From contig NZ_CP166850.1 in the NCBI RefSeq assembly GCF_041346945.1, positions 1,736,001 to 1,800,000 on the forward strand: DNA of 64,000 bases, given 5' to 3'. The position numbers were made by a program, and so were the translations under genes. Source of the DNA: Amycolatopsis sp. cg9 (GTDB lineage: Bacteria; Actinomycetota; Actinomycetes; Mycobacteriales; Pseudonocardiaceae). The notes under the pieces were generated by a model that saw only the letters and a list, made by a program, of their open reading frames with translations, was not told where the DNA came from and did no database searches. Shown here in pieces: positions 16,924 through 25,736 of the stretch (position 1 is its first letter; the number at the start of each line of letters is the position of its first letter).

Positions 16924-17328
16924 ATGTTGTGGCTGTTCGGGCAGATCTGGCTGTGGCTGATCGTCGCCTTCGCCCTCGGCGCGCTCACCTCGTGGCTCGT
17001 CCTGCGGACCTCGAAGCCCACCGAAGCCGCCGAAGCACCCGAAGCACCCGAAGCCCGGTACGAGCCGGAACCCGAGCCGCGGTACGACGAGCCGCTCGCC
17101 GCCGAGCAGACGCAGTTCATCCCCGCCGCGTGGGCGCAGGGCCCGCCCAAGGAGCACCACGAGGCCGAGGACGAGCCCGAGCCGGCCGGTCACCGCGAAG
17201 GGCACCTGCCGCTGCCACCGCAGCGCGGGGCCGAAGCCGAGGACTGGCCGACCGAGGAGGAACCGGCCTGGCCCGAGAGCGAAGAGGCCACCCCGCGGTG
17301 GCCGCAGCAGCCTGGGCGCGGTGGCTGA
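16924..17328 (+). CDS. ArfB-like small membrane protein
   Basis: A 134-residue protein with one N-terminal TM helix (MLWLFGQIWLWLIVAFALGALTSWL region, residues 1-25) followed by an acidic, Glu/Pro-rich soluble tail with repeated EAPEAPEA and PE motifs. It lies 13 bp after the arfA-like gene and shares its ribosome-site region (AAGGGG at 16910-16915). In mycobacteria arfA is followed by the short membrane protein ArfB; the position and N-terminus agree, but the tail here is much longer. A partner role for the OmpA-domain protein is inferred. Confidence 0.6.
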   Translation: MLWLFGQIWLWLIVAFALGALTSWLVLRTSKPTEAAEAPEAPEARYEPEPEPRYDEPLAAEQTQFIPAAWAQGPPKEHHEAEDEPEPAGHREGHLPLPPQRGAEAEDWPTEEEPAWPESEEATPRWPQQPGRGG

Positions 17329-17384
17329 CACCCATCCTGGTAAATTCGGCTACGCACTGTGAGCGAGGCTGAGGAGGGAGTGGC

Positions 17385-17861
17385 GTGGCGCTCCCCCATT
17401 GGACGGCGCAGCAGGTCCTGCCACCGGGCCGCCACGCGGGCGACCTCGCCGACGTCTACGAGCGCCTGGTCTTCGACGCGCCGCACCAGAACGAGCGCGA
17501 GATCCTCTTCAGCGCGCTCAACAGCTACCTCGGCGTGGCCCGCCGGATCATGCCGTCCGGCCGCGCCTGGATCGGCGGCGAGCTGATCATGCGCACCGCG
17601 CACCCACCGCGCGGCCTCGACGTCGTCCTCATCCCGGACGAGTGGGGCGCGCTGAAGCGGCTCGACGACGCCGGCCGGTCTGCGCTGTACGGCCTGCTCA
17701 CGCTCCGCGGCGTGATCGTCGGGCAGCCCGCGATGTACCTCGACCAGGTGCAGCCGGTCGGCGGCATGCTGGACGGCTTCCTGTGCCGCCCCGGCGACGA
17801 AGACACCTGGGCCGAGGTCTGGGCCGAAGGCGGCAGGGGCTACCCGGAGATGATCTGGTGA
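17385..17861 (+). CDS. DUF6932-like (degenerate nucleotidyltransferase-like) protein, first gene of a coupled pair
   Basis: A 158-residue protein starting at GTG 17385 after GAGGAGGGA. The early VLPPGRH (residues 11-17), the helical middle and IGGEL (63-67) followed by PPRGLDVVLIPD (74-85) resemble DUF6932 proteins, which look like small nucleotidyltransferases. They normally have a G-S/G motif and an acidic pair. Here the canonical Gly-Ser is GG-E, and only Asp79 and Asp85 remain, so catalysis is doubtful. The stop overlaps the start of the next gene (GTGA), which indicates translational coupling. I recognise the pair only at this level. A toxin-antitoxin or defence-type module is possible but unproven. 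Confidence 0.6.
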   Translation: MALPHWTAQQVLPPGRHAGDLADVYERLVFDAPHQNEREILFSALNSYLGVARRIMPSGRAWIGGELIMRTAHPPRGLDVVLIPDEWGALKRLDDAGRSALYGLLTLRGVIVGQPAMYLDQVQPVGGMLDGFLCRPGDEDTWAEVWAEGGRGYPEMIW

Positions 17862-18742
17862 GGAACGAGTTCCGGCGCATCGCCGACGAGATCCCCGGTG
17901 GCACCTGGCTCGACGACCTGGCGCGCGCCTCGGCGATGGCCGCGAACGCCAAGTTCGAGCGGACGTCCCGCTCGCCGCTGCTGCACGTGTCGGTGATCGG
18001 CGAGCAGACCATCGACGCCTACACCTTCTCCGACATCAGCCGCGCACTGCAGGACGCGACGGCGAAGATCGGGCACATCATCCGGAACCCGTCCGGCGAG
18101 GTCACCCAGGTCCAGCAGGCCGACCGCGACAAGGCGCCGCTGATCCAGCGCGGCCAGGCGGGCAACGCGATCTTCTTCGGCTTCCCGGAGCTCGACGTCT
18201 CCGACGACGCGCTCATCCTCGACGGCATCGAGACGCTTTCCGAGCGCGCCGTCAAGGAACTGTGCGACTTCCTGCCGGCGAACGGCTCGGACGACGGCGC
18301 GCTCGACGCCGTGCTGCTGCAGCGCGACACCGTCCGCAACGCGGTGAGCGACATCGTCAACGCCGTCGCGAAGAACGCCGGCATCGGGATGGCGCTGACC
18401 CCGACCGCGGGCGAGCAGGTCACCCGCAGCATGACCACCGAACAAGCCCGGATCCTCCAGGGCAGCCTCCGCGAGTCCCGCGAGGCGGTCGGCTACGAGA
18501 CGGTGCGCGGGCGGCTCGACGGCGTCCGCACCCGGCGGCGCATCTTCTACCTCGACCGCGAGTCCGGCGGGACCATCCAGGGCGCGGTGGCGCCGGACCT
18601 GCTCGACCAGATCAAGGAGAACCTCGACCGCCCGGTGACCGCCCGGTTGCGCGTCGTGCGCACGACGACGATCGACGGCCGTCGCGGACGTCCGGTGTTC
18701 GAGCTCCTCGAAATCACCCCTGAAGTGAGCCTTTTCGACTGA
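17858..18742 (+). CDS. Uncharacterised protein coupled to the DUF6932-like gene
   Basis: A 294-residue soluble protein starting at GTG 17858, which overlaps the preceding stop by four bases. No family is recognised. The sequence shows an alpha-helical N-terminus (FRRIADEIPGGTWLDDLARASAMAANAKFE), a beta-rich first half (LLHVSVIGEQTIDAYTFSDI, AIFFGFPELDV), a helical middle with VRNAVSDIVNAVAKNAGIGM, and a beta-strand-rich C-terminus with many arginines (LRVVRTTTIDGRRGRPVF). There is no TM helix or signal peptide. The basic C-terminus could contact nucleic acid. It probably functions with its upstream partner. Confidence 0.6.
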   Translation: MRNEFRRIADEIPGGTWLDDLARASAMAANAKFERTSRSPLLHVSVIGEQTIDAYTFSDISRALQDATAKIGHIIRNPSGEVTQVQQADRDKAPLIQRGQAGNAIFFGFPELDVSDDALILDGIETLSERAVKELCDFLPANGSDDGALDAVLLQRDTVRNAVSDIVNAVAKNAGIGMALTPTAGEQVTRSMTTEQARILQGSLRESREAVGYETVRGRLDGVRTRRRIFYLDRESGGTIQGAVAPDLLDQIKENLDRPVTARLRVVRTTTIDGRRGRPVFELLEITPEVSLFD

Positions 18743-18992
18743 AAAGTCCAGCTTGCGACTTTCGTCTTGAACACCGGTACCGACGGTCGTCGTAGGCCAC
18801 CCGGCCACGAAAACAGTGGGAACACCGATATTCTTCCCATTGATCACCTCGTCACACCCTGCGCGCGTTGTCAGGAAATACCGGTACTTGGCGCGAAATG
18901 GTGGGACAATGACTTTTTCCAGAATGTAACAATTTCGTTCGTGGGCACTCTTATGGGTTAACGTCGTCGCACTCCCACCCGAAGGGGCCCGC

Positions 18993-19658
18993 ATGATGAC
19001 CGACCCGCAGTACCCGCCGACCACCGCGCGCCACGGCAGACCCGCGCCGCCGGTGACGGCCACGGAGCGTCGTCAAGCGAACGCGAAGCCCGGGCGGAAC
19101 ATCCTGGCGATCGTCGGCCTGCTCCTCGGCTTGGCGGCACTGGGTGTCGCGTTCGTCCCGGACATCGGATTCGTCGCGTGGCCACTGGCCGGGCTCGGGC
19201 TGATCCTCGGGATCGCCGGGTTGGTCCAGGTCAAGAAGGGCACCACGGGCGACCGCGGGGTGGCGATCACCGCCGCGGTCGTCTCGGTCGCGGCACTGCT
19301 GTCGACGGCGGGGATGCTGCTGTACTCGACCTTCCTCGGCGGCGGCGAGTCCGGGCTGCACCTGCCCGCCGTCGCGAGCGACAAGCACGCGGTGGTCTTC
19401 GAGGTCACCTCGGCGGGCGGCGCGACCGTGCGCTACGGCAGCCTCAGCGACCAGCGCACCGAAAACGCGCCGGCCAGCACCGACGCGTGGCAGGGCCAGG
19501 CTTCTTACAACAATGGTTCGTACCTGTTGACGCTCACCGCGGACACCCGCAATTCGAACGTCAACAACGAAATTCGCTGCGCCATTCTGGTCGACGGCAA
19601 GAAGGTCGCGGAAAACAGCGGGACGACCATCGCCCTGTGCACCGCCAACGTGGGCTGA
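18993..19658 (+). CDS. DUF4190/MmpS-like membrane protein
   Basis: A 221-residue protein. The basic N-terminus is followed by two or three TM helices (about residues 36-75 and 85-107) in a DUF4190-like layout with a LGLILGIAGLVQVKKG turn. An extracytoplasmic beta-rich domain (about 125-221) resembles the MmpS/transport-accessory fold (HAVVFEVTSAGG, VRYGSLSDQRTENA, IRCAILVDGKKVAENSG). There are two conserved-looking cysteines (in IRCAI and ALCTANV) that could form a disulfide. ATG 18993 has GAAGGGG upstream. It is monocistronic and preceded by a 250-bp AT-richer spacer that likely holds the promoter. No MmpL partner is adjacent. Confidence 0.65.
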   Translation: MMTDPQYPPTTARHGRPAPPVTATERRQANAKPGRNILAIVGLLLGLAALGVAFVPDIGFVAWPLAGLGLILGIAGLVQVKKGTTGDRGVAITAAVVSVAALLSTAGMLLYSTFLGGGESGLHLPAVASDKHAVVFEVTSAGGATVRYGSLSDQRTENAPASTDAWQGQASYNNGSYLLTLTADTRNSNVNNEIRCAILVDGKKVAENSGTTIALCTANVG

Positions 19659-19961
19659 CCCAGCCTGGCGACCGGCCGGCCTACCCCCACCTCGGCCGGC
19701 CGGATCGCCACGAGCCGCTCCTGGCGGCTCCCGGCCCCGTCGCGGTTTCCCGCGCGGGGCCCGGCGCCGGCGTCTCAGCCTGCCCCTCCCCTAGGGCTCT
19801 GCCGGCACCGCCGAACCTACGCGGACGCCGCCCGCGCCCACTAAGAATCCACTAAGGATTCACGGTGCGCGCCCGGCCGTGACCCATTCGCAACCGGATC
19901 ATCGCCATGAATGCACCGCACCGACACCGAGTTGTCGCAGCTCCAAAGCGCGGGCGAATCT
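19659..19961. other. Spacer between convergent genes with an imperfect hairpin
   Basis: This 303-bp gap separates the MmpS-like gene from the converging AfsR-type gene. It contains an imperfect GGCGACCGGCCGGCC / GGCCGGCCGGATCGCC hairpin at about 19667-19713, suited to bidirectional termination. A short direct repeat CCACTAAG occurs twice near 19837-19856. No gene is apparent. Confidence 0.6.
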
Positions 19962-22736
19962 TCACTGCAGTTCGGCGAGTTCGGTGCGAACCTCACCGAC
20001 GAGCTTCGGGTGCACCCGCTCGTAAATGCGCACCGACAACGCGAGTTGTTCGCGCGCGCCGTCGATGTCGCCGCCGGCCCGCAGCACCCGGCCCAGCGTC
20101 AGCCGCAGCGCGCCCTCCCGCGCGACGAACTCGCGGCTGATCGCGAGGTCGATCGCTTCCCAGACGTACCGCTCGGCCGCCTCGAGGTCGCCGGCCCGCA
20201 GGCTGAGGTCGGCGAGCTTGTCGAGCGAGACGACGACCCGGTCGTCGTCGCCGAGTTCGCGGTCGATGCGCAGGCCGGCGATTTGGTGGGCGACGGCCTC
20301 GGCGAGCAGGCCCGCCCGCTTCTCCGCCTGGGCGCAGCTGCTGAGCGCCTGCCCGCGCAGGGTGACGTCGCCGGCCTCCGCCGCGGCCTTGCCCAGCCGC
20401 TCGATGGCCCGCTCGTGCTCGCCGAGCCGGCTGAGCGCGCGGCCGAGGTGCAGGTCGGCCGACGTCGTCAGCCGCTCGTCGGCGAGCCCGGTGGCCAGCT
20501 CCGCCGCCCGCTCGGCGTCGGCGAGGCCGAACCCCGGCAGCTCGAAGGCCAGCGCGATCTCGGACCGCGCGAGTCGCAGCCAGCACTGCCCGGCGACGTC
20601 GCCCGCGGCTTCGGCGGCCGCGACGCCGAGGTCGGCCATCCGCGTCCACTCGTCCAGCAGCGGGCAGGCGACGCGGTAGCCGTGCCCGAGCCGGGCCAGC
20701 CGCCAGGCGTCGTCGTGGCGGCCCGCGGCGAACGCGGCGTCGAGGACCGCGAGGAGGTTCGGCCACTCGGCCGCGAACCAGTCGTGCGCCTCGGCGAAGC
20801 CGCGCAGCGGGGGCATCGCGTCGTCGGCGAGCACGCCGGTGAAGTCGAGCGGGTCCGCGACCGGGCCCAGCCGGCGCCGCGCCCGGTCGGCGACGGCCTG
20901 GTAGTAGCGGATGGTCCAGCCGAGCGCCTCGTCCCGTTCCTTCTCGCCGAGTTCCTGCTCCGCGAGCTCCCGCAGGTAGAGCCAGACGAGGTCGTGCGGG
21001 ACGAAGACGTCCCGGGCGGTCTCGGCGATGAGGTTGTGCGCGGCCAGCGCCCGCAGCCGCCGCCGCGCCTCGGTGACCGGGATCTGCGCGACCGCGGCCA
21101 TCACGTGCGGCCCGACCAGCACCCCGGGCACCGCGCCGAGCTGCAGGAACGTCTCGGCGATCTCGCCGGGCAGGCCGCGGAAGGAGACGTCGAACGCGGC
21201 GCGCACGCCGTCTTCGGCGCCCTCGACCTGCAGGCCCGCCAGCCGGGTGCGCTCGTTGCCGAGCTCGTCGATCAGCTCCTCCGCGGTGCGCAGCGCGCTC
21301 GCCGAGAGCCGCGCGCCCGCGATCCGGAGGGCGAGCGGGAGGTAGCCGCAGAGCCGCGCGAGGGCGTGGTTGAGGTCTGCCGGGCCGGCGAGCTCCTCGA
21401 TCAGCCGGACGGCGTCGTCGGGCGCGAGGGTGCCGAGCACGCGCTGCTTGGCGGCGTTCGACACGGCGAGCCCGTCGAGGCGCGACCGGCTGGTCACCAC
21501 CGTCATCGTCCGGGCGCTGGGCGGCAGCAGCGGGCGTACCTGCTCGGCGGTGCGGGCGTCGTCGAGCAGCACCAGCATCCGCCGCCCGGCGATCAGCGAC
21601 CGGTACAGCGCGACACGCTCGTGCAGCAGCTCGGGGATCTTCGCGGTTTCGACGCCGAGGCCGAGCAGGAACTGGGTGAGCAGCTCGGCCGGCTCCAGCG
21701 GCGGGTGGTGCGGGTCGAACCCGCGCAGCGACGCGAACAGGACGCCGTCCGGGAATCGCCGGGCCACCCGGTGCGCCCACCACACGACGAGGGTGCTCTT
21801 GCCGACGCCGGCGGTGCCGGTGACCACGGCGATCGTGGTCTCCCCGGCTTCGGCGCGGGTGACCAGCCCGTCGAGCCAGGCCAGCTCGTCCCCGCGCCCG
21901 GCCAGGCTCGGCACGGCAGCCGGCAACTGCGAAATCGGCTTCGCGTCCTCCTCGGCCGCACTTTCACGTGAAAGTGCGGCCCCCAGGTGGGCACTTTCAC
22001 GTGAAAGTGCCGGCAGGTCGTCGTTGAGCACGCGCTCGTGCAGCCAGCGCAGCTCGGCGCCGGGCTCGACGCCCAGGTTGCCGAGGGTGGCGCGGGAGAC
22101 GGTCCGGTACAGCTCGAGCGCGTCCCCGCGGCGCCCGGCGTGGTACAGCGCCCGCATCAGCTGCCCCGCCGTCCGCTCGGCCAGCGGGTCGGCCCGCACG
22201 ATGGGGCTGAGCTCGACGATCAGCTCCGCGTGCCGCCCTAGTTCGAGGTCGGCGTCGACGCGGGCACCGTGCACGGCGAGGCGGAGGTCTTCGAGTTCGG
22301 GGGCCCGCAGCGAGTCGGGGACGCCGCCGAGCGCGGGTCCCTGCCACAGCGCGAGCGCCTCGGTCAGCAGCGCGGCCGCGACCTCGGGGGTGGCCACCGA
22401 GGCCCGGTCCAGCAGCGCGTGCGCGCGGTGGACGTCGATCCGGTCCGGGTCGACGTCGAGCCGGTAGCCCGGCGGGGTGGTGAGGATGCTGGGGCCGTCG
22501 ATCTCCCGCAGGATCCGCCGCAGGTGGGAGACGTTGCCGTGGATGATCGTGCGGACGGTCGCGGGCGGGTCGTGCCCCCACAGCGCGTCGATGATCTCGT
22601 CGAGGCCGACGACCTTCCCGGGCTTGAGGGCCAGCAGCGCGAGCAGGCCGCGGACGCCGGGCCCGCCGATCGGGACCGGGTCGTCGCCGTGGACGAGCTG
22701 GACGGGCCCGAGCAGCTGGAACCGGATCGGGGCCAT
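19962..22736 (-). CDS. AfsR/SARP-type regulator (BTAD + NB-ARC ATPase + TPR)
   Basis: A 924-residue large regulator. Residues 1-95 form an OmpR-like winged helix (RFQLLGPVQL, LLALLALKPGKVV, VSHLRRIL, GYRLDV), 96-240 a BTAD domain, about 280-560 an NB-ARC ATPase with P-loop GTAGVGKS (306-313) and Walker B MLVLLDDA, and about 620-924 TPR-like helices. This is the AfsR layout, so control of specialised metabolism or development is inferred. ATG 22736 is chosen because GGAGGTG lies nine bases upstream. The BTAD/NB-ARC linker (about residues 243-260, ALSRES twice) is encoded by an inverted repeat that also occurs intergenically at 34051. Confidence 0.88.
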   Translation of the reverse strand: MAPIRFQLLGPVQLVHGDDPVPIGGPGVRGLLALLALKPGKVVGLDEIIDALWGHDPPATVRTIIHGNVSHLRRILREIDGPSILTTPPGYRLDVDPDRIDVHRAHALLDRASVATPEVAAALLTEALALWQGPALGGVPDSLRAPELEDLRLAVHGARVDADLELGRHAELIVELSPIVRADPLAERTAGQLMRALYHAGRRGDALELYRTVSRATLGNLGVEPGAELRWLHERVLNDDLPALSRESAHLGAALSRESAAEEDAKPISQLPAAVPSLAGRGDELAWLDGLVTRAEAGETTIAVVTGTAGVGKSTLVVWWAHRVARRFPDGVLFASLRGFDPHHPPLEPAELLTQFLLGLGVETAKIPELLHERVALYRSLIAGRRMLVLLDDARTAEQVRPLLPPSARTMTVVTSRSRLDGLAVSNAAKQRVLGTLAPDDAVRLIEELAGPADLNHALARLCGYLPLALRIAGARLSASALRTAEELIDELGNERTRLAGLQVEGAEDGVRAAFDVSFRGLPGEIAETFLQLGAVPGVLVGPHVMAAVAQIPVTEARRRLRALAAHNLIAETARDVFVPHDLVWLYLRELAEQELGEKERDEALGWTIRYYQAVADRARRRLGPVADPLDFTGVLADDAMPPLRGFAEAHDWFAAEWPNLLAVLDAAFAAGRHDDAWRLARLGHGYRVACPLLDEWTRMADLGVAAAEAAGDVAGQCWLRLARSEIALAFELPGFGLADAERAAELATGLADERLTTSADLHLGRALSRLGEHERAIERLGKAAAEAGDVTLRGQALSSCAQAEKRAGLLAEAVAHQIAGLRIDRELGDDDRVVVSLDKLADLSLRAGDLEAAERYVWEAIDLAISREFVAREGALRLTLGRVLRAGGDIDGAREQLALSVRIYERVHPKLVGEVRTELAELQ
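21958..22010. repeat. Double CACTTTCACGTGAAAGTG palindrome inside the AfsR-type coding sequence
   Basis: Two 20-bp perfect palindromes GCACTTTCACGTGAAAGTGC (21958-21977 and 21991-22010) are 33 bp apart start to start. The 53-bp unit recurs at 34051-34103 with apparently one internal difference. Here it is read in frame and supplies an ALSRESA-x-ALSRESA linker to the protein. Confidence 0.95.
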
Positions 22737-23129
22737 GCTCGCGCCCACCTCCCCGGGGTCCGCTTTGCCGCGGAAATCAACCTACCGTGGTGACAGGGTG
22801 TCGAGCAGGTCCGGTACCAGGAGTTTTAGCGGTTCTGCGAATTCCGCAGCGCGGGTGTCCGCCCCCTGCGACATCCCCCGGACGTGACACGACCCCGTAC
22901 CACCGGTCCCGATCCGTTGGTACGGGGTCGTGCGTGGAACTTCCGGCCGGGCCGCCAGGGGGCGCGGTCCACCCGTCGTCTTCGGCGGCGATCAGGCGGG
23001 TGGGCTCACCCCGAGCGAAGCACCCGCTGCCGTTCGCCGTCGAAGACGTCTGTTGCGCGGACCACACGCCCGCGCGGTGGCGACACGGTAACAAAGCGCA
23101 CCGGGTCGGTCACCGCCGGGCCTGCCCCC
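22737..23129. other. Promoter spacer of the AfsR-type gene and 3' flank of ectD
   Basis: This 393-bp stretch has no supported gene. Its left part must hold the AfsR-type promoter (minus strand). A strong hairpin lies at 22888-22932. The remaining ~200 bp next to ectD show nothing recognisable. Confidence 0.6.
22888..22932. terminator. Hairpin with 15-bp perfect arms downstream of ectD
   Basis: CACGACCCCGTACCA (22888-22902) is exactly complementary to TGGTACGGGGTCGTG (22918-22932) around a 15-nt loop. It lies about 200 bp after the end of the ectABCD operon on the minus strand and could terminate it before the AfsR-type promoter. Confidence 0.6.
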
Positions 23130-24032
23130 TCAGCGCGAGATCGGCGACGAGTCGCGGCCGGCGATGAAGGCCGGCCTCGGCGCGCTCGCCGCGAACGGCT
23201 CCTGCAGCGCGTTCTCCACGCTGTTGAACACCAGGAAGATGTTCGAGCGCGGGTACGGCGTGATGTTGTTCCCGGAGCCGTGCATGATGTTCGAGTCGAA
23301 CCACAGGGCCGAGCCCGCCTGGCCGGTGAACTGGTCGATGCCGTGCTCGGCCGCCATCTTGGTGATGTCGTCCTCGCTCGGCACGCCCACCCGCTGGTCC
23401 TTGAGCGACGCCTTGTAGTTCTCGTCCGGCGTCTCGCCGGCGCACTGGACGAACGTCCGGTGCGAGCCCGGCATGATCATCAGGCCGCCGTTGAACGGGT
23501 AGTTGTCCGTCAGCGCGATGGAGCAGCTGACCGCGCGCGGGGCCGGCATGCCGTCCTCCGCGTGCCAGGTCTCGAAGTCCGAGTGCCAGTAGAACCCGGT
23601 GCCCTTGAACCCCGGCATGTAGTTGACGCGGCTCTGGTGGATGTACACCTCGGAGCCGAGCAGCTGCCGGGCCCGGTCCAGCACGCGCGGGTCGCGCACC
23701 AGTTCGGCGATCAGGTCCGAAATCTCGTGGACGTCGAAGATCGACCGGACTTCACCGGTCTTCGCCTCGGTGATCACGCGCTCGTCCCGGGCGAGCTCCT
23801 TGTCGGAGGACAGCCGCACCAGCTCCTGCCAGTACGTCTGGACCTCTCCGACCGAGAGCGCGTCCTCGACCACGGTGTAACCCTTGGTCTCGTGGTTCGC
23901 CAGGGCGGCGGCGTCGATCGGGCCGTCGGCTTCGGTACCCCACACGGTGGGGTGCACGCGCGGCAGGTGCGCCGGCGTACCGGTGATCCGGGTCGGGTAA
24001 GTGTCGTCGACCCGGGTGTCCATCAGCGTCAC
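23130..24032 (-). CDS. ectD: Ectoine hydroxylase
   Basis: A 300-residue Fe(II)/2-oxoglutarate dioxygenase that makes 5-hydroxyectoine. The EctD signature FYWHSDFETWHAEDGMP (147-163) contains the iron ligands His150 and Asp152, and the third ligand is His251 in NIMHGSG. PGSHRTF and the C-terminal PRSNIFLVFNSVEN are also typical. GTG 24032 is used, with AGGAGG 8 bp upstream. It is last in ectABCD, so the strain should accumulate both ectoine and hydroxyectoine under osmotic or heat stress. Confidence 0.96.
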   Translation of the reverse strand: MTLMDTRVDDTYPTRITGTPAHLPRVHPTVWGTEADGPIDAAALANHETKGYTVVEDALSVGEVQTYWQELVRLSSDKELARDERVITEAKTGEVRSIFDVHEISDLIAELVRDPRVLDRARQLLGSEVYIHQSRVNYMPGFKGTGFYWHSDFETWHAEDGMPAPRAVSCSIALTDNYPFNGGLMIMPGSHRTFVQCAGETPDENYKASLKDQRVGVPSEDDITKMAAEHGIDQFTGQAGSALWFDSNIMHGSGNNITPYPRSNIFLVFNSVENALQEPFAASAPRPAFIAGRDSSPISR

Positions 24033-24068
24033 GGGCTTCGCCTCCTGTTGTCCTCTCCGGTTTCCCCG

Positions 24069-24455
24069 TTATTCGGTGATCAGCGGGTACACGCCGTTTT
24101 CATCGTGGACCTCGCGGCCGGTCACCGGGGGGTTGAACACGCACACGCACTTGATCTCGGTCTTCGGGCGGACCTGGTGCTTGTCGTGGTCGTTGAGCAG
24201 GTACAGCGTCCCCGGCTTGAGCTCGTACACCTTGCCGGTGGCGAGGTCCTCGATCTCGCCTTCGCCGGAGGTGATGAACACCGCCTCGATGTGGTTCGCG
24301 TACCAGAAGTCGTTGACCGTTCCCGCGTACAGCGTGGTCTCGTGCACCGAGAAACCGACGCCCTCCTTGGCCAGGATGATCCGCTTGCTGCGCCAGTTCG
24401 GGGTCTTGATGTCGGCGTCGGTGTCGGTGACCTCGTCGAGTGTGCGGACGAGCAC
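24069..24455 (-). CDS. ectC: L-ectoine synthase
   Basis: A 128-residue cupin that cyclises N-gamma-acetyl-DABA to ectoine. MLVRTLDEV at the start, [43 protein letters not shown] and LNDHDKH match EctC along the full usual length of about 130 residues. It starts with GTG at 24455 after AAGGAG and is followed by ectD after 36 bp. It lies 12 bp after ectB. Confidence 0.96.
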   Translation of the reverse strand: MLVRTLDEVTDTDADIKTPNWRSKRIILAKEGVGFSVHETTLYAGTVNDFWYANHIEAVFITSGEGEIEDLATGKVYELKPGTLYLLNDHDKHQVRPKTEIKCVCVFNPPVTGREVHDENGVYPLITE

Positions 24456-24467
24456 GGGCGTACTCCT

Positions 24468-25721
24468 TTACTTCTTCAGGACGGCCTTGATGGACTCGTC
24501 GATGATCGACAGGCCCTGGGTGAGCTCGTCGTCGGTCAGGGTCAGCGGCGGCAGCAGCTTCATGACTTCGCCGTCGGGACCGGAGGTTTCCATCAGCAGG
24601 CCGCGCGCAAACGCTTCCGCGCAGACGCGGCCGGCCAGATCGCCGCTCTGGAACTCGAGGCCGCGCGCCAGGCCGCGGCCCTTGGCGAGCAGCTGCGCCT
24701 CGGGGTAGGCCTCGACGATGCCGGAGAACGCGGCGGCGATGCGCTCGCCCTTCGCCTTCGTCGACTTCTCGAGCTCGTCGTCGCTCCAGTAGACGTCGAT
24801 CGCTTCCTTGGCGGTGACGAACGCCGGGCTGATGCCGCGGAACGTGCCGTTGTGCTCGCCGGGCTCCCAGACGTCGAGCTCCGGCTTGATCAGCGTCAGC
24901 GCCATCGGGATGCCGTAGCCGCCGATGGACTTCGACAGGCAGACGATGTCCGGCGTGATCCCGGCGTCCTCGAAGCTGAAGAACGGGCCGGTGCGGCCGC
25001 AGCCCATCTGGACGTCGTCGAGGATCAGCAGGATGTTGTGGCGCTTGCAGAGGTCGTCGAGACCCTTCAGCCACTCCAGGCGCGCGGCGTTGATGCCGCC
25101 TTCGCCCTGCACGCCTTCCACGATCACCGCGGCCGGCTCGTTGAGCCCGCTGCCGGAGTCTTCGAGGAGCTTCTCGAAGTAGAGGAAGTCCGGCATCGCG
25201 CCGTCGAAGTACTTGTCGTACGGCATCGGGGTGGCGTGCACCAGCGGGACGCCCGCGCCGCCGCGCTTCATCGAGTTGCCGGTGACCGACAACGCGCCCA
25301 GCGTCATGCCGTGGAAGGCGTTGGTGAAGTTGATGACCGATTCCTTGCCGGTCACCTTGCGCGCCAGCTTCAGCGCCGCCTCGACGGCGTTCGCGCCACC
25401 CGGACCCGGGAACACGACCTTGTAGTTCAGGTTGCGGGGGTCGAGGATCTTGTCGCGGAAGGTCTGCAGGAAGTCCCGCTTCGCCACGGTGAACATGTCC
25501 AGCGCGTGTGTGACGCCGTCGCGCTGGATGTAGTCGATCAGCGCCTGCTTCAGCTTCGGGTTGTTGTGCCCGTAGTTCAGCGCACCGGCCCCGGCGAAGA
25601 AGTCGAGGTAGGCCTTCCCGCTCTCGTCGTAGAGGTGGCTGCCCTGCGCGCGGTCGAACACGACCGGCCAGCCGCGGCTGTAGCTGCGTACTTCGGATTC
25701 GAGCTCTTCGAAGATGCTCAT
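24468..25721 (-). CDS. ectB: Diaminobutyrate-2-oxoglutarate transaminase
   Basis: A 417-residue class III PLP aminotransferase that forms L-2,4-diaminobutyrate from aspartate semialdehyde. The PLP lysine is Lys264 in SKSIGGYG; the cofactor Asp pair is in [14 protein letters not shown] (around 233-245). [15 protein letters not shown] and [12 protein letters not shown] are EctB blocks. ATG 25721 fits the usual start. It is the second gene of ectABCD, 15 bp after ectA. Confidence 0.96.
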   Translation of the reverse strand: MSIFEELESEVRSYSRGWPVVFDRAQGSHLYDESGKAYLDFFAGAGALNYGHNNPKLKQALIDYIQRDGVTHALDMFTVAKRDFLQTFRDKILDPRNLNYKVVFPGPGGANAVEAALKLARKVTGKESVINFTNAFHGMTLGALSVTGNSMKRGGAGVPLVHATPMPYDKYFDGAMPDFLYFEKLLEDSGSGLNEPAAVIVEGVQGEGGINAARLEWLKGLDDLCKRHNILLILDDVQMGCGRTGPFFSFEDAGITPDIVCLSKSIGGYGIPMALTLIKPELDVWEPGEHNGTFRGISPAFVTAKEAIDVYWSDDELEKSTKAKGERIAAAFSGIVEAYPEAQLLAKGRGLARGLEFQSGDLAGRVCAEAFARGLLMETSGPDGEVMKLLPPLTLTDDELTQGLSIIDESIKAVLKK

Positions 25722-25736
25722 GACGTTTCTTTTCTC

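Noticed and set aside
18767..18961. 64-residue frame in the gap before the MmpS-like gene
   Set aside because: TTG start, no ribosome site and unlike neighbouring codon use; the stretch is AT-richer and fits a promoter region.
19911..21971. 686-residue plus-strand frame opposite the AfsR-type gene
   Set aside because: It is the antisense shadow of the NB-ARC/TPR coding region and has no domain or start signal.
22777..23094. Small gene in the AfsR/ectD spacer
   Set aside because: Only low-complexity frames with no ribosome site; the 15-bp-arm hairpin lies inside them.
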